Source: Pseudoalteromonas sp. SMS1 (GTDB lineage: Bacteria > Pseudomonadota > Gammaproteobacteria > Enterobacterales > Alteromonadaceae). From it: a stretch of 64,000 nt of DNA. Positions 35,953 to 45,871 of this stretch are shown here, one piece after another. The notes below the pieces were generated by a model. It was not told the DNA's origin and searched no databases. It worked only from the letters and a program-made list of their open reading frames with translations. Location of the stretch: contig NZ_JAKGBI010000005.1 of the NCBI RefSeq assembly GCF_021530565.1, positions 124,001 through 188,000 of the forward strand, written 5' to 3'. The position numbers and the translations under genes were made by a program. Numbering within the stretch: the stretch's first letter is position 1; the number at the start of each line of letters is the position of its first letter.

Positions 35953-35976
35953 TTTAATAAACCCCGTTTATTCCAC

Positions 35977-36013
35977 AAAAAAACCTGCTCAAGCAGGGCT
36001 CAAAGCAGGTTTT
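35977..36013 (-). terminator. Rho-independent terminator of the M13 peptidase gene
   Basis: AAAACCTGCT (35980-35989) pairs with AGCAGGTTTT (36004-36013). A nested alternative hairpin, CCTGCT/AGCAGG (35984-35997), uses the same left arm. On the minus strand the stem is followed by seven T. It lies 22 bases after the stop. Confidence 0.85.
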
Positions 36014-36034
36014 TGTATTGGCAACTTTAAAGTC

Positions 36035-38098
36035 TTACCAGATTTTCACCCGGTCCTCAGGTTTGATATACATACCATCCCCTTCTTTGACATCAAACGC
36101 CTCATAGAATTGTGGCATATTGGATAGAATACCGATGACCCGATACTGACTCGGCGAATGAGAATCCGTCATTAAACGATTTCTCAACTCTTCATCACGA
36201 TATTCTCGTCGCCAAATTTGGCTCCATCCCATGAAGAAGCGTTGTTCACCCGTATACCCATCAATTACGGGCGCAGTTTGCCCGTTTAATGACAGCTGAT
36301 ACGCTTTGAAGGCAACGGTAAGCCCACCAAGATCGCCAATGTTTTCACCAAGGGTTAGCTGACCATTTACATGCGCATCTTCGAATGGTTTAAACTCATC
36401 AAATTGTTCAATCAGCTTTTGACCACGCGTTTCAAATTGCGTTAGATCACTATCCGTCCACCAATTGCGTAAATTGCCGTCACCATCATATTTCGCACCT
36501 TGATCATCGAAGCCGTGGCCTAACTCATGGCCAATCACCGCACCAATTGCACCGTAGTTCACCGCATCGTCTGCCTCTAAATTAAAAAATGGCGGTTGAA
36601 GGATCGCTGCCGGGAAAACGATTTCATTATTGACTGGGTTATAATACGCATTGACAGTTTGAGGGGTCATGTACCATTTCGTTCGGTCGACCGGTTTGCC
36701 AACTTCATTGATCATGTCCTTGTATGCCCACTGGTTATAACGTGCAAAGTTACCCACTAGGTCGTCAGCATTTATCTCTAAGCTAGAATAGTCACGCCAT
36801 TTATCAGGGTACCCTATTTTTGGTGTAAATTTACTTAACTTTTCTTTCGCTGCAATTTTAGTTTCAGGACTCATCCAAACTAAATCATCAATCGATTGCT
36901 CAAAGCCGGCAATGAGGTTCTCGACCATCTTTGTCATACGCGCTTTTGCTTCGGGTGGAAAGTGTTCTTTAACGTAAATTTTGCCAAGTAACTCGCCAAG
37001 TACGCTATTGCTTGCGTCTACTGCCTGCTTCCAAATTGGAGCTTGCTCTTCAACACCCCGCAACGTCTTGCCATAAAACCCGAAGTGCAGATCGACTAAC
37101 TTACGTTCTAGTAGCTCCGCATAATTGCTCGCGAAGTGAAATGTTAGATAGTCACGCCAAACATCCACATCACTCCCTTTAATGATGTCTGAGAGGGCAG
37201 TAAAATAACTCGGTTGAGAGACAATCACGTCATTCAAATCCGCCCCTAGCGTGCTTAGATAAACTTCAATGTCGAAGTCATTCAGTTGTTTATTAAATTC
37301 TGCGACGTTGAGCTTATTGTAAGTCTTAGACGCATCTCGACTGTCCACACGACTCCATTGCGCTTGTGCAATCTGCGTTTCTAGTGCGATGATGGATTGG
37401 GCCGCTTTCTCAGCCTGTTTTTCGTCATACCCAAATTCGAACAGCATATTGGTGATATAGGTTTGATACTCTGCTCTAATAGATACAAACTTATCGGTGT
37501 CTTTCAGATAAAAATCTCTATCTGGCAGACCTAAACCCGATTGATAAAGGTACATTGCGTTAACGCTAGAGTTTTTAGCATCGTTATTCACATACCACGC
37601 CATCGGCGTTGTACCACCTTGCATGATTAACCTTGCCATCAACTGCGGCAATTGCGACTTATCTTGCAACGCACGAATCGGTTCTAGGTATTTATCTAAC
37701 GCGGCCACACCCAGCTCTTCACGCGCTAACTCATCAGTGTAGCTTTTATAAAAGGCGCCCAGTTTATATTCGTCACTACCAAACTCTGCTGTGCTATTGC
37801 CAGCTGCGCTTTCTAATATGACACGAAGTGCCTTTTGAGATTCATCGTATAGTTCGCTAAATGAGCCATAGTTAGACTTATCTGCAGGAATTTCGGTTCT
37901 TTCAAACCACTTACCATTGACGTGATAATAAAAGTCATCCTGTGGACGAATTGAATGGTCGATATTTTCAAGTTCGATACCAGAACTGAGCGTTTGCTTT
38001 TGAACAGTTGACTTTGATGCTTCAGGCTGAGGTTGCTCACTACAGCCAGACAGGCCAAGCGCCAGAGCAACCCCAAAAGCAGCGATGGATTTGCGCAT
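36035..38098 (-). CDS. pepO: M13-family zinc metallopeptidase (PepO/neprilysin-like) lipoprotein
   Basis: This 687-residue protein has a lipoprotein signal (LALGLSGC, Cys19), the M13 N-terminal helical domain (DDFYYHVNGKWFERTEIPADKSNYGSF at about 54-79), and the zinc site HELGH at 524-528 with the third ligand Glu585 in ENIGDLGG (Glu585, Asp589). The segment NAYYNPVNNEIVFPAAILQPPFF and the C-terminal tryptophan (VKIW) are family marks. M13 enzymes are oligopeptidases with a closed chamber and cut small peptides; here it is probably attached to a membrane facing the periplasm. A GGAG ribosome site precedes the ATG. The gene stands alone, between mutT and its own terminator. Confidence 0.94.
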   Translation of the reverse strand: MRKSIAAFGVALALGLSGCSEQPQPEASKSTVQKQTLSSGIELENIDHSIRPQDDFYYHVNGKWFERTEIPADKSNYGSFSELYDESQKALRVILESAAGNSTAEFGSDEYKLGAFYKSYTDELAREELGVAALDKYLEPIRALQDKSQLPQLMARLIMQGGTTPMAWYVNNDAKNSSVNAMYLYQSGLGLPDRDFYLKDTDKFVSIRAEYQTYITNMLFEFGYDEKQAEKAAQSIIALETQIAQAQWSRVDSRDASKTYNKLNVAEFNKQLNDFDIEVYLSTLGADLNDVIVSQPSYFTALSDIIKGSDVDVWRDYLTFHFASNYAELLERKLVDLHFGFYGKTLRGVEEQAPIWKQAVDASNSVLGELLGKIYVKEHFPPEAKARMTKMVENLIAGFEQSIDDLVWMSPETKIAAKEKLSKFTPKIGYPDKWRDYSSLEINADDLVGNFARYNQWAYKDMINEVGKPVDRTKWYMTPQTVNAYYNPVNNEIVFPAAILQPPFFNLEADDAVNYGAIGAVIGHELGHGFDDQGAKYDGDGNLRNWWTDSDLTQFETRGQKLIEQFDEFKPFEDAHVNGQLTLGENIGDLGGLTVAFKAYQLSLNGQTAPVIDGYTGEQRFFMGWSQIWRREYRDEELRNRLMTDSHSPSQYRVIGILSNMPQFYEAFDVKEGDGMYIKPEDRVKIW

Positions 38099-38183
38099 AC
38101 TAATGACTCCATTATTGATATACGCAAATCATACCTTGCTTAACTTGGTTTTTACACTAACCAGTGAAAACAATTGTCAGTGC

Positions 38184-38579
38184 TTATGAAAATGCTGCGA
38201 GTGCTTTGATAATGGCAATATTAGCCTTCGGGAAGGCGAGAGCTTTAAGACCTTCATAGTCAACCCATTGATTAGGTTGACCTTCAAGGCCTGTGGGTTC
38301 ACCATTAAATTGATCGACAACATGCACATGTAGGCAAACTTGCTTGTCTCCATAGTCATGCTCAATGGTCGTCAAGTGCTTAGACGCCAGTACATCAATG
38401 CCGATTTCTTCTGATAACTCACGTTGCAATGCTTGTTCAACACTTTCTTGTCGTTCAACTTTACCTCCAGGGAACTCCCATAATCCCCCTTGATGCTGCG
38501 CTTCATTACGCTTACATACGAAATATTGGCCTTGTTTAAATATGACGCCAACCGCCACATTCACGACTTTTTTAGTCAT
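38184..38579 (-). CDS. mutT: MutT, 8-oxo-dGTP diphosphatase
   Basis: This 131-residue Nudix hydrolase carries the Nudix box GX5EX7REUXEEXGU as GGKVERQESVEQALQRELSEEIGI (about 37-60). The start VVNVAVGVIFKQGQYFVCKR and the length match MutT, which hydrolyses 8-oxo-dGTP and so prevents A:T to C:G transversions. It follows secA as in many gammaproteobacteria, but a terminator separates them (38591-38618). The GAGG ribosome site is placed right after the T run of that terminator. Confidence 0.94.
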   Translation of the reverse strand: MTKKVVNVAVGVIFKQGQYFVCKRNEAQHQGGLWEFPGGKVERQESVEQALQRELSEEIGIDVLASKHLTTIEHDYGDKQVCLHVHVVDQFNGEPTGLEGQPNQWVDYEGLKALAFPKANIAIIKALAAFS

Positions 38580-38590
38580 GTCACATCCTC

Positions 38591-38618
38591 AAAAAAAAAG
38601 CGACACAAGGTCGCTTTT
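38591..38618 (-). terminator. Rho-independent terminator between secA and mutT
   Basis: The stem AAAAGCGAC (38596-38604) / GTCGCTTTT (38610-38618), with a five-base loop, is followed on the minus strand by nine T. It starts 19 bases after the secA stop. mutT begins 12 bases further on, so some read-through or a promoter inside secA is needed for mutT. Confidence 0.88.
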
Positions 38619-38637
38619 GTCGTGTTATTTATTCTGT

Positions 38638-41346
38638 TTAGCTAAGCTTGCCACAACACTGTTTATATTTTTTGCCTGAGCCGCACGGACAAGGCTCATT
38701 ACGGCCAACTTTAGGCTCAGCTCGAGCTGCAACGGCTGCACCTTGAGGTGCCTCTCCGCCTACCTTTTCAGCCTCTTCATGTTGGTACTGCTTTGGCACT
38801 TGTTCGCTGCGACGATGCTGCTCTTCAACTTTCTCAACATCCTCTTCTGCACGAACTTGCACTTTGCTAAGTACACCAACTACATCAACTTTTAGAGTTT
38901 CAAGCATATTTGAGAAAAGCTCAAATGATTCACGCTTATACTCTTGTTTAGGATTCTTCTGCGCATAACCACGTAGGTGAATACCTTGGCGTAAATGGTC
39001 CATCGCAGCTAAGTGATCTTTCCAGTGCTGATCCAAGCTTTGTAGCATAACGGCTTTTTCGAAGTGGCGTAGCACTTCTTCGCCAACTAACCCTTCCTTT
39101 TGCTTGTATGCTGCTTCTGCTTCTTCGATGATCCGCTCTCTGAGCGACTCTTCATATAACTTGCTGTCTTCTTCTAACCACTTAGCAATAGGCATCTCCA
39201 GTAATAGATCGGCCTTCAAGCGCTCTTCTAACCCAGGAATGTCCCACATTTCCGCGAGACTTTGAGGCGGGATAAAGCGATCAATAATACCATTCACAAC
39301 GTCGCTGCGAATTGCATTTACCGTTTCTGAGATATCACCTTCTTCTAATAGTTCATTACGCTGCTCATAAACAACTCGACGCTGATCGTTTGCAACATCA
39401 TCATACTCAAGTAGCTGTTTACGTATATCAAAGTTACGTGCTTCTACTTTGCGTTGCGCATTTTCTATCGCCCGATTTACCCAAGGGTGCTCAATTGCTT
39501 CGCCACGTTGCATGCCTAGTTTACGCATCATTGTTGTCATACGCTCACCGGCAAAAATTCGCATCAATGCATCATCCATTGACAAGTAAAAACGGCTTGA
39601 GCCAGCATCACCCTGACGCCCTGAACGACCACGAAGCTGATTATCGATACGACGAGATTCATGACGCTCGGTGCCAATAATATGCAGGCCGCCAGCTTCA
39701 AGGACTTGATCATGCAACTCTTTCCACTTGGCTTTCGCTTCTTCGACCTGTGCGTCTGTGGGGTTCTCGATCTTAGCAAGATCATTTTGCCAGTTGCCGC
39801 CGAGCACAATATCTGTACCACGACCAGCCATGTTAGTCGCGATAGTCACGTGCCCAGGTAAACCTGCATCGGCAATAATGTCCGCTTCTTGGGCATGGAA
39901 CTTGGCGTTTAGAACGTTATGTTCAATTTTTTCTTTACGCAAGAAGTGTGACAAGTACTCTGAGCTCTCGATCGAAATAGTACCAACTAGCACCGGCTGT
40001 CCACGCTTTTGACAATCTCTGATGTCGGCAAGAATCGCTTCAAACTTTTCTTCTTGCGTGAGATAGACTAAATCGGCACGATCATCACGGATCATTGGTT
40101 TGTTCGTTGGAATAACAACCGTATCTAACCCGTAGATAGATTGGAATTCAAATGCTTCAGTGTCGGCAGTACCAGTCATACCCGATAGCTTGTCATACAA
40201 TCGGAAGTAGTTTTGGAATGTAATCGAAGCTAATGTTTGGTTTTCATTTTGAATGCGCACACCTTCTTTTGCTTCAACCGCTTGGTGTAAGCCCTCTGAC
40301 CAACGACGACCTTCCATTGTACGACCAGTATGTTCATCAACGATGATTACTTCATTGTCTTTCACAACATAATCTACATCTTTCTGATATAGCTTGTGTG
40401 CTCTTAGTGCTGCATAGACATGGCTGAGAAGCGTGATGTTACCGGCTGAGTACAACGAATCGTCTTCTTCAATTAAGCCATGCTTGATTAACAGCTCTTC
40501 AACTTTAACCTGACCGCGCTCAGTAAGGTGCGCTTGCTTAGATTTTTCATCGATGGTGTAATCACCATCTCCTTCAATGCCCTCTTCATCTTCTTTTTCT
40601 TGCTGAGTTAACTCAGGCACAATTTTATTGATCTGAGAGTATAATTCAGAGCTGTCCTCTGCAGGTCCAGAGATGATAAGGGGCGTTCTCGCTTCGTCAA
40701 TTAGAATTGAATCAACTTCATCCACAACGGCATAATGCAGAGGTCGTTGCACGCGCTCTTCTATGCTGAACGCCATGTTGTCACGCAAATAGTCAAAGCC
40801 AAATTCGTTATTGGTACCGTAAGTGATATCGGCCGCGTATGCCTCTTTTTTCTGTGCAGGCATCATACCAGGGATATTACACCCGACTGTCAGCCCTAAA
40901 AATTCAAAGAGTGGACGGTTATTTTCAGCATCACGCTTCGCAAGATAGTCGTTGACGGTGATTACGTGCACGCCTTTGCCTGTCAAGCCATTGAGGTACG
41001 CAGGCAATGTAGCGGTAAGTGTTTTACCTTCACCAGTACGCATCTCAGAAATACGACCTTGGTGAAGCACCATACCACCTATCATTTGCACGTCAAAGTG
41101 ACGCATTTCAAAGACTCGTTTCGATGCTTCACGAACAGTAGCGAATGCTTCAGGAAGTAAATCGTCTAAGCTGGCTCCCTGCTCAAATCTTTGTCTAAAC
41201 TCTGCTGTTTTTGCTTTTAATTGTTCATCAGATAGCTTGCTATACTGCTCTTCTAAAGCATTAACTAAAGCGACCGTCTTGCGTAAATTTTTGATCATCC
41301 GGTCGTTACGGCTACCAAAAATTTTGGTAAAAATTTTAGTTATCAT
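38638..41346 (-). CDS. secA: SecA, preprotein translocase ATPase
   Basis: SecA, 902 residues, is the motor of Sec-dependent protein export at the inner membrane. Visible motifs are Walker [10 protein letters not shown] (102-110), [27 protein letters not shown] and the ATPase motif [10 protein letters not shown]-terminal zinc-binding segment [13 protein letters not shown] (886-898) binds SecB. Length and order are standard. It is divergent from dciA across 472 bases. I see no SecM-like arrest peptide gene upstream, unlike E. coli. The ribosome site is weak. Confidence 0.98.
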   Translation of the reverse strand: MITKIFTKIFGSRNDRMIKNLRKTVALVNALEEQYSKLSDEQLKAKTAEFRQRFEQGASLDDLLPEAFATVREASKRVFEMRHFDVQMIGGMVLHQGRISEMRTGEGKTLTATLPAYLNGLTGKGVHVITVNDYLAKRDAENNRPLFEFLGLTVGCNIPGMMPAQKKEAYAADITYGTNNEFGFDYLRDNMAFSIEERVQRPLHYAVVDEVDSILIDEARTPLIISGPAEDSSELYSQINKIVPELTQQEKEDEEGIEGDGDYTIDEKSKQAHLTERGQVKVEELLIKHGLIEEDDSLYSAGNITLLSHVYAALRAHKLYQKDVDYVVKDNEVIIVDEHTGRTMEGRRWSEGLHQAVEAKEGVRIQNENQTLASITFQNYFRLYDKLSGMTGTADTEAFEFQSIYGLDTVVIPTNKPMIRDDRADLVYLTQEEKFEAILADIRDCQKRGQPVLVGTISIESSEYLSHFLRKEKIEHNVLNAKFHAQEADIIADAGLPGHVTIATNMAGRGTDIVLGGNWQNDLAKIENPTDAQVEEAKAKWKELHDQVLEAGGLHIIGTERHESRRIDNQLRGRSGRQGDAGSSRFYLSMDDALMRIFAGERMTTMMRKLGMQRGEAIEHPWVNRAIENAQRKVEARNFDIRKQLLEYDDVANDQRRVVYEQRNELLEEGDISETVNAIRSDVVNGIIDRFIPPQSLAEMWDIPGLEERLKADLLLEMPIAKWLEEDSKLYEESLRERIIEEAEAAYKQKEGLVGEEVLRHFEKAVMLQSLDQHWKDHLAAMDHLRQGIHLRGYAQKNPKQEYKRESFELFSNMLETLKVDVVGVLSKVQVRAEEDVEKVEEQHRRSEQVPKQYQHEEAEKVGGEAPQGAAVAARAEPKVGRNEPCPCGSGKKYKQCCGKLS

Positions 41347-41467
41347 GTTTAAACCATTTCAATCTTATATTTGTAAGCCCGTGCATTCGCGTATTCCCAA
41401 AAGGCTTACTAGTCCTGTTGGCGACAAAGTCGAATTTGTGCAGTGTGCCGAGTTAAATTTATACCCT

Positions 41468-41495
41468 ATCATACCAGACTATGCGCATCTGCAAA
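41468..41495 (-). promoter_or_regulatory. Candidate secA promoter (extended -10)
   Basis: On the minus strand, TTTGCA (41495-41490), a 16-base spacer and TATGAT (41473-41468) preceded by TGG. Transcription would start near 41461. Confidence 0.5.
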
Positions 41496-41727
41496 CCACC
41501 AAAGCGAAAACTGTTCCTATTTAATAAAATATGGAACTATAAGCAGCCTGAAAACTCACACCGATTCCACCGCTGCGCCTGATACTAGCCGTGGGATATG
41601 ACGATAATGTGCGTGTTAGCATAATATGGGGATTGTGACTTCATAGATCAAGTGTATGGGCTTCAGCCGACAACATTCGCGCAAACATGTTACGCTTAAT
41701 GGGCTATTTATATTGGTACGCCCGATA

Positions 41728-41733
41728 TATAAT
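41728..41733 (+). promoter_or_regulatory. Candidate -10 element of dciA
   Basis: A consensus TATAAT on the plus strand, 85 bases before the dciA ATG. The -35 region (TATTTA) is poor. Confidence 0.4.
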
Positions 41734-41818
41734 TAATACAAAGTAGGCGCCAGTGAATGCGGCACGCTAAGTGCGGACGAGCATCATTTGGGCGCAGTTT
41801 TAGTGATAAGAGCAGACC

Positions 41819-42298
41819 ATGGCAAAAAATCGATTTAACCCCAAGCCCCTCTCAGAATTGGCACCCAAGTGGTCTGACAAACTCACTAACTACGTCGAGA
41901 AATCTCAAGATATCAACGCACTTCAAGCTCCCTTAGAGCAAGCGTTAGGGCCCATTTTGAGTAAAAAGTGTCGAGTTGCAAATTATTCACAGGGCACCTT
42001 GTTTATTGAGGCAGCCTCCGCGACGTTGGCAACCAGATTGGGTTACCTGAAAATGGAAATCCTGTCTGCTTTTCGTCAATCAGGCCTACATGATTGCGGA
42101 CAAATAAAAATAACGTCAAATCCTGAAGTCCAGCAGCGTTTACAAACAGTCATCAAGCAAGCGCCGTCACCAACATCAAACAAACCTGGATTAAGTGAAG
42201 AAACGGCTGCTCAGTTATCTCAATTAGCGGAGGGCGCTCCCCCAGGCTTAAAAGAAAAGCTGCTAAAACTGGCAAGTCACCTTAGAAAAAACAAATAA
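41819..42298 (+). CDS. dciA: DciA (DUF721), replicative helicase loader
   Basis: This 159-residue protein has the DUF721 domain in its N-terminal two thirds (LEQALGPILSKKCRVANYSQGTLFIEAASATLATRLGYLKMEIL). DciA helps load the DnaB replicative helicase in bacteria lacking DnaC/DnaI loaders. The C-terminal tail (about 105-159) is polar and ends in a basic helix. The gene is convergent with lpxC and divergent from secA, the place taken by secM in E. coli. The start ATG at 41819 is preceded by AAGAG. Confidence 0.87.
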   Translation: MAKNRFNPKPLSELAPKWSDKLTNYVEKSQDINALQAPLEQALGPILSKKCRVANYSQGTLFIEAASATLATRLGYLKMEILSAFRQSGLHDCGQIKITSNPEVQQRLQTVIKQAPSPTSNKPGLSEETAAQLSQLAEGAPPGLKEKLLKLASHLRKNK

Positions 42299-42321
42299 GC
42301 ACTCTTAAGTTACTGTTAGGC

Positions 42322-42352
42322 AAAAAAAATGACGCTTACGCGTCATTTTTTT
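42322..42352. terminator. Shared bidirectional terminator of dciA and lpxC
   Basis: AAAAATGACGC and GCGTCATTTTT pair around a four-base loop (42336-42339), with a T run on the plus strand and A run (T on the minus strand) on the other side. The plus-strand T run reaches into the lpxC stop codon (42351-42353). Confidence 0.9.
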
Positions 42353-43274
42353 ATACTGCTGAAAGTTGCTGACCGGCTTCCAATCCTGGCGCTGGCATCG
42401 TGACAGGTTCATCAAACGTGACCCACTCCCAAGCGCTTTCATTGGCCATTATTTCTCTCAATAACTTGTTATTCAAACCGTGGCCTGATTTATAACACGT
42501 TACTTTACCAAGGATATTGTGGCCAGTCATAAATAAGTCGCCAACACAATCTAAGATCTTATGCTTCACAAACTCATCTTTATATCTTAAACCGTTCGGG
42601 TTGAGCACTTTAAAGTCATCAAGTACCACTGCATTATCCATACTACCACCCAATGCAAGGTTGTTCGCATGCATATACTCAATATCTTTCATAAAACCGA
42701 AAGTACGCGCTCGACTGATTTCTTGAGTAAAGCTCTGAGCTGTAATATCTAGCCCAATGCGTTGACGACTTGCATTGATAGCGGGATGGTCAAAAGCGAT
42801 CTCAAAGTCAATATGAAAACCATCATATGGCTCGATCTCAGCCCACTTATCGCCATCTTCAACACGGACGGTCTCTTTAATGCGAATGAAGCGTTTGGCA
42901 ACATTTTGCTCAGCGATACCGCCTTTTTGAAGTAAATATATGAAAGGTAATGCACTACCATCCATAATGGGCACTTCTGCGCTATCAAGCTCGACAATCA
43001 GATTGTCTATACCTAAAGCTGCCACGGCCGCAATTAAGTGCTCTGTGGTAGACAGGCGAACACCGTCTTTGTTAGTCAAACAAGTACACAATTGCGTATC
43101 ACCCACAGCTTCAGGCGTCGTCTCAAAATCGACAATGGGGTCTAGATCTACGCGACGAAATACAACACCTGTATTTGCGCTCGCAGGTCGGAGAGTGATC
43201 GTGACCTTTTCACCTTTGTGTAAACCTACACCTGTGGCTTTAACAACTTCTGCAATTGTACGTTGTTTAATCAT
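42351..43274 (-). CDS. lpxC: LpxC, UDP-3-O-acyl-N-acetylglucosamine deacetylase
   Basis: LpxC, 307 residues, catalyses the committed step of lipid A synthesis, removing acetate from UDP-3-O-acyl-GlcNAc. The zinc ligands and catalytic residues are at the E. coli positions: His79 (TTEHL), His238 and Asp242 (HKILDCVGD), and His265 (SGHGLNN). A GTG at 43286 is in frame, but the ATG at 43274 (MIKQRTI) is the family start. It is the last gene of the dcw cluster and has its own good promoter between ftsZ and itself, so it can be expressed separately from ftsZ. Confidence 0.98.
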   Translation of the reverse strand: MIKQRTIAEVVKATGVGLHKGEKVTITLRPASANTGVVFRRVDLDPIVDFETTPEAVGDTQLCTCLTNKDGVRLSTTEHLIAAVAALGIDNLIVELDSAEVPIMDGSALPFIYLLQKGGIAEQNVAKRFIRIKETVRVEDGDKWAEIEPYDGFHIDFEIAFDHPAINASRQRIGLDITAQSFTQEISRARTFGFMKDIEYMHANNLALGGSMDNAVVLDDFKVLNPNGLRYKDEFVKHKILDCVGDLFMTGHNILGKVTCYKSGHGLNNKLLREIMANESAWEWVTFDEPVTMPAPGLEAGQQLSAV

Positions 43275-43307
43275 ATATTCGCCCACTTTAAGTTAGATAG
43301 ACGGCGG

Positions 43308-43336
43308 AGTGTATCACAAAACGAACACTCTGCCAA
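43308..43336 (-). promoter_or_regulatory. lpxC promoter between ftsZ and lpxC
   Basis: On the minus strand, TTGGCA (43336-43331), a 17-base spacer and TACACT (43313-43308), preceded by TGTGA. Transcription would start near 43301, about 27 bases before the ATG. A small A/T-rich inverted repeat (43346-43362) lies just upstream, after ftsZ, but has no T run. Confidence 0.6.
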
Positions 43337-43369
43337 TCGTCTATTTTTTAACCTTGTTAAAATTACTGC

Positions 43370-44617
43370 TTAATCTGACTGCTTTCTTAAAAATGCAGGG
43401 ATATCGAAGTAATCACCTTTCTCTTTTTCACCCGTTTCTTTTTCAGATGACTCGGCATCTTTAGACGGTTTCACGCCTTGAACACCAGCGATACTGCTAC
43501 CGCCGTCTTTATTGGTCGGGGCCTCAACCGGTTTATTCCCTGCACCACCAAAACTAGGAATAGTCTCTTCACTGATATGGCTTGGTCCATGTGTGCCTGT
43601 CCCTGCTTGGCCCGAGAAACCTTGTAATCCAGTATCTACAATGCCAAATTGAGGCTTGCGCTCACCACCAAGCCCAGTTGCAACGACGGTTACGCGTAAT
43701 TCATCACTCATTTCAGGGTCGATAACAGCACCCACAACAACTGTTGCATTTTCAGAAGCAAGTGCTTTGACATGGTTACCAACAACCTCAAACTCTTCAA
43801 TGGTAATATCCATGCCAGCGGTGATATTCACCAAAATACCTTTCGCACCTGTCAGGTCCACATCTTCAAGTAGTGGACTTGAAATCGCTGCTTCAGCAGC
43901 CTCTTGTGCACGATCAGGTCCAGATGCAGCAGCCGTCCCCATCATTGCCGTGCCCATTGCCGACATCACTGTTCTTACATCAGCAAAGTCCACATTAATT
44001 AAACCTGAACGCGTGATCAGCTCTGCGATGCCTTGTACCGCACCATATAAGACGTCATTCGCTTTCGCAAACGCGTCTAATAATGTAGTACCTTTGCCTA
44101 AAACCTTCAGTAACTTGTTGTTAGGAATTGTAATAAGCGAGTCTACAATTTCCGACAACTCACCGATACCGTGGTCAGCCGCCGCCATACGTTTCTTGCC
44201 TTCTAGGTCAAAAGGACGAGTCACAACAGCAACAGTTAGAATGCCTAATTCTTTTGCAACTCGTGCAACCACAGGCGCCGCGCCAGTACCTGTGCCGCCG
44301 CCCATACCTGCAGCGATAAAAACCATATCTGCGCCTTCAAGGCTGGCTTTGATAGTTTCGACATCTTCTTCTGCGGCTTTTTTACCGACTTCAGGATTGG
44401 CCCCAGCGCCTAATCCTTGCGTAATTTGTGTGCCAAGCTGCACTGTTACATCTGCCGACGACTTTCTTAGCGCCTGTGCATCTGTGTTAGCAACAATAAA
44501 GCGCACACCTTCTATTTCTTGTTTTACCATGTGCTCAACAGCATTGCCTCCGCCGCCGCCAACACCAATTACTTTAATTACGGCCTCTTCGCCGTGTTGT
44601 TCCATAATATCAAACAT
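43370..44617 (-). CDS. ftsZ: FtsZ, tubulin-like division GTPase
   Basis: FtsZ, 415 residues, polymerises into the Z ring. The GTP-binding tubulin signature GGGTGTG is at 106-112, with [12 protein letters not shown] near the N-terminus. The C-terminal conserved peptide [12 protein letters not shown], which binds FtsA and ZipA, is intact after a variable linker of about 65 residues. The ATG at 44617 (MFDIMEQ) has GGAGAG five bases upstream; a GTG two codons earlier is less likely. ftsA ends 21 bases upstream. Confidence 0.98.
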   Translation of the reverse strand: MFDIMEQHGEEAVIKVIGVGGGGGNAVEHMVKQEIEGVRFIVANTDAQALRKSSADVTVQLGTQITQGLGAGANPEVGKKAAEEDVETIKASLEGADMVFIAAGMGGGTGTGAAPVVARVAKELGILTVAVVTRPFDLEGKKRMAAADHGIGELSEIVDSLITIPNNKLLKVLGKGTTLLDAFAKANDVLYGAVQGIAELITRSGLINVDFADVRTVMSAMGTAMMGTAAASGPDRAQEAAEAAISSPLLEDVDLTGAKGILVNITAGMDITIEEFEVVGNHVKALASENATVVVGAVIDPEMSDELRVTVVATGLGGERKPQFGIVDTGLQGFSGQAGTGTHGPSHISEETIPSFGGAGNKPVEAPTNKDGGSSIAGVQGVKPSKDAESSEKETGEKEKGDYFDIPAFLRKQSD

Positions 44618-44638
44618 CTTCACTCTCCGACTTGAGCT

Positions 44639-45871
44639 TTAAAACTCACCTTGGAACCATTTAGTTACTCGGCTCCACCAACCTTCTTCGGCATCAATTT
44701 TCGCCTTTTGTGCATTTTTGGCTTGCAGCGTTCGGCCGTATTGTAACAAACCTACCGCTGTTGCATATGCCGGATCATCAACATAATCAGTTAATCCTGT
44801 GATCCCAACAGGTTTTCCTATCCTTACTGGCATCTGAAAGATGTCTTCTGCTACTTCCAGCGCCCCTTTCATTTTGGCGCTGCCACCTGTCAGTACAACA
44901 CCAGCCGCAATCTGATCCTCAAAACCAGAGCGACGAATTTCTTCTTGAACTAATTCAAATAACTCTCTAAACCTTGGCTCAACAACCTCTGATAAAGTAT
45001 GGCGAGACATAATCCTCGAAGGACGGCCACCCACACTTGGTACTTCAATAGTCTCTTCAGCACTGGCCATTTGGCTACTTGCAAACGCGTATTGTACCTT
45101 CAAAGACTCAGCATGTGAGATAGGTGTTCTAAATATTTTTGCAATATCTCCTGTTACTTGATTTCCAGCAACTGGAATTACAGCCGTATAACGCAGTGCA
45201 CCATTGACATAAATGGCAATATCCATAGTCCCGCCACCAAGATCGACAACCGCTACACCAAGCTCTTTCTCATCTTCAGTCAATACCGAGTAGCAAGATG
45301 CCAGCGCCGTGAAAGTGAGCTGATCCACATCTAAGCCACAGCGTTCCACACACTTCTCGATATTTTTGGCCATATCATTAGAGCAGGTAATAATATGCGC
45401 TTTCGCTTCCATCCTCACGCCGCTCATGCCTAACGGGTTCTTAATCCCCTCTTGCATGTCGATGCTATATTCTTGTGGCAATGAGTGCAGCATTTTACGC
45501 TCAGCAGAAATCGGCACAGAGCGTGCGATATGAATTACATTGGCAATATCGTCATCCGTTACTTCTGCATTATTAATCGCAACAACACCGCTTTCATTTT
45601 GACACTGAATGTGTTTACCAGAAATTCCTAAGTAAACCGAACTAATACGGCAATCAGCCATAAGTTCAGCTTCATCAATAGCACGTTTGATCGAGTCAGA
45701 TACCAAGTTAAGGTCATTTACGCCACCTTTATCCATACCATGTGCAACTTGGTTGCCAACGCCAACAATACTTAACTGATTATCTGGTGTGATCTCACCC
45801 ACAGTGGCAACCACTTTCGCGGTCCCCACATCTAGCCCTATCACTAAGTTTCTTTCTGCTGACTTGGTCAT
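44639..45871 (-). CDS. ftsA: FtsA, actin-like division protein
   Basis: FtsA, 410 residues, tethers FtsZ to the membrane and recruits later division proteins. It has the actin-fold motifs VIGLDVGTAKVVA at about 10-22 and VVDLGGGTMDIAI, and ends with an amphipathic membrane-targeting helix (WWSRVTKWFQGEF). The start overlaps ftsQ by four bases (ATGA). Confidence 0.98.
   Translation of the reverse strand: MTKSAERNLVIGLDVGTAKVVATVGEITPDNQLSIVGVGNQVAHGMDKGGVNDLNLVSDSIKRAIDEAELMADCRISSVYLGISGKHIQCQNESGVVAINNAEVTDDDIANVIHIARSVPISAERKMLHSLPQEYSIDMQEGIKNPLGMSGVRMEAKAHIITCSNDMAKNIEKCVERCGLDVDQLTFTALASCYSVLTEDEKELGVAVVDLGGGTMDIAIYVNGALRYTAVIPVAGNQVTGDIAKIFRTPISHAESLKVQYAFASSQMASAEETIEVPSVGGRPSRIMSRHTLSEVVEPRFRELFELVQEEIRRSGFEDQIAAGVVLTGGSAKMKGALEVAEDIFQMPVRIGKPVGITGLTDYVDDPAYATAVGLLQYGRTLQAKNAQKAKIDAEEGWWSRVTKWFQGEF

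Larger units (their letters stand above)
41347..41818. other. Divergent control region between secA and dciA
   Basis: There is no convincing gene in these 472 bases. It holds a candidate secA promoter (41468-41495, minus) and a -10 box for dciA (41728-41733, plus). The leader of secA would be about 115 bases long. No open frame with a signal peptide and proline-rich end that would suggest SecM is visible. Confidence 0.6.

Noticed and set aside
43346..43362. Inverted repeat TTTTAAC/GTTAAAA after ftsZ as a terminator
   Set aside because: The stem is nearly all A/T and no T run follows, so it would not stop transcription.
43656..44642. A 328-codon open frame on the plus strand opposite ftsZ
   Set aside because: It mirrors ftsZ codon structure, is rich in Ser/Pro/Thr/Ala as expected of an antisense frame, and has no recognisable domain or ribosome site.
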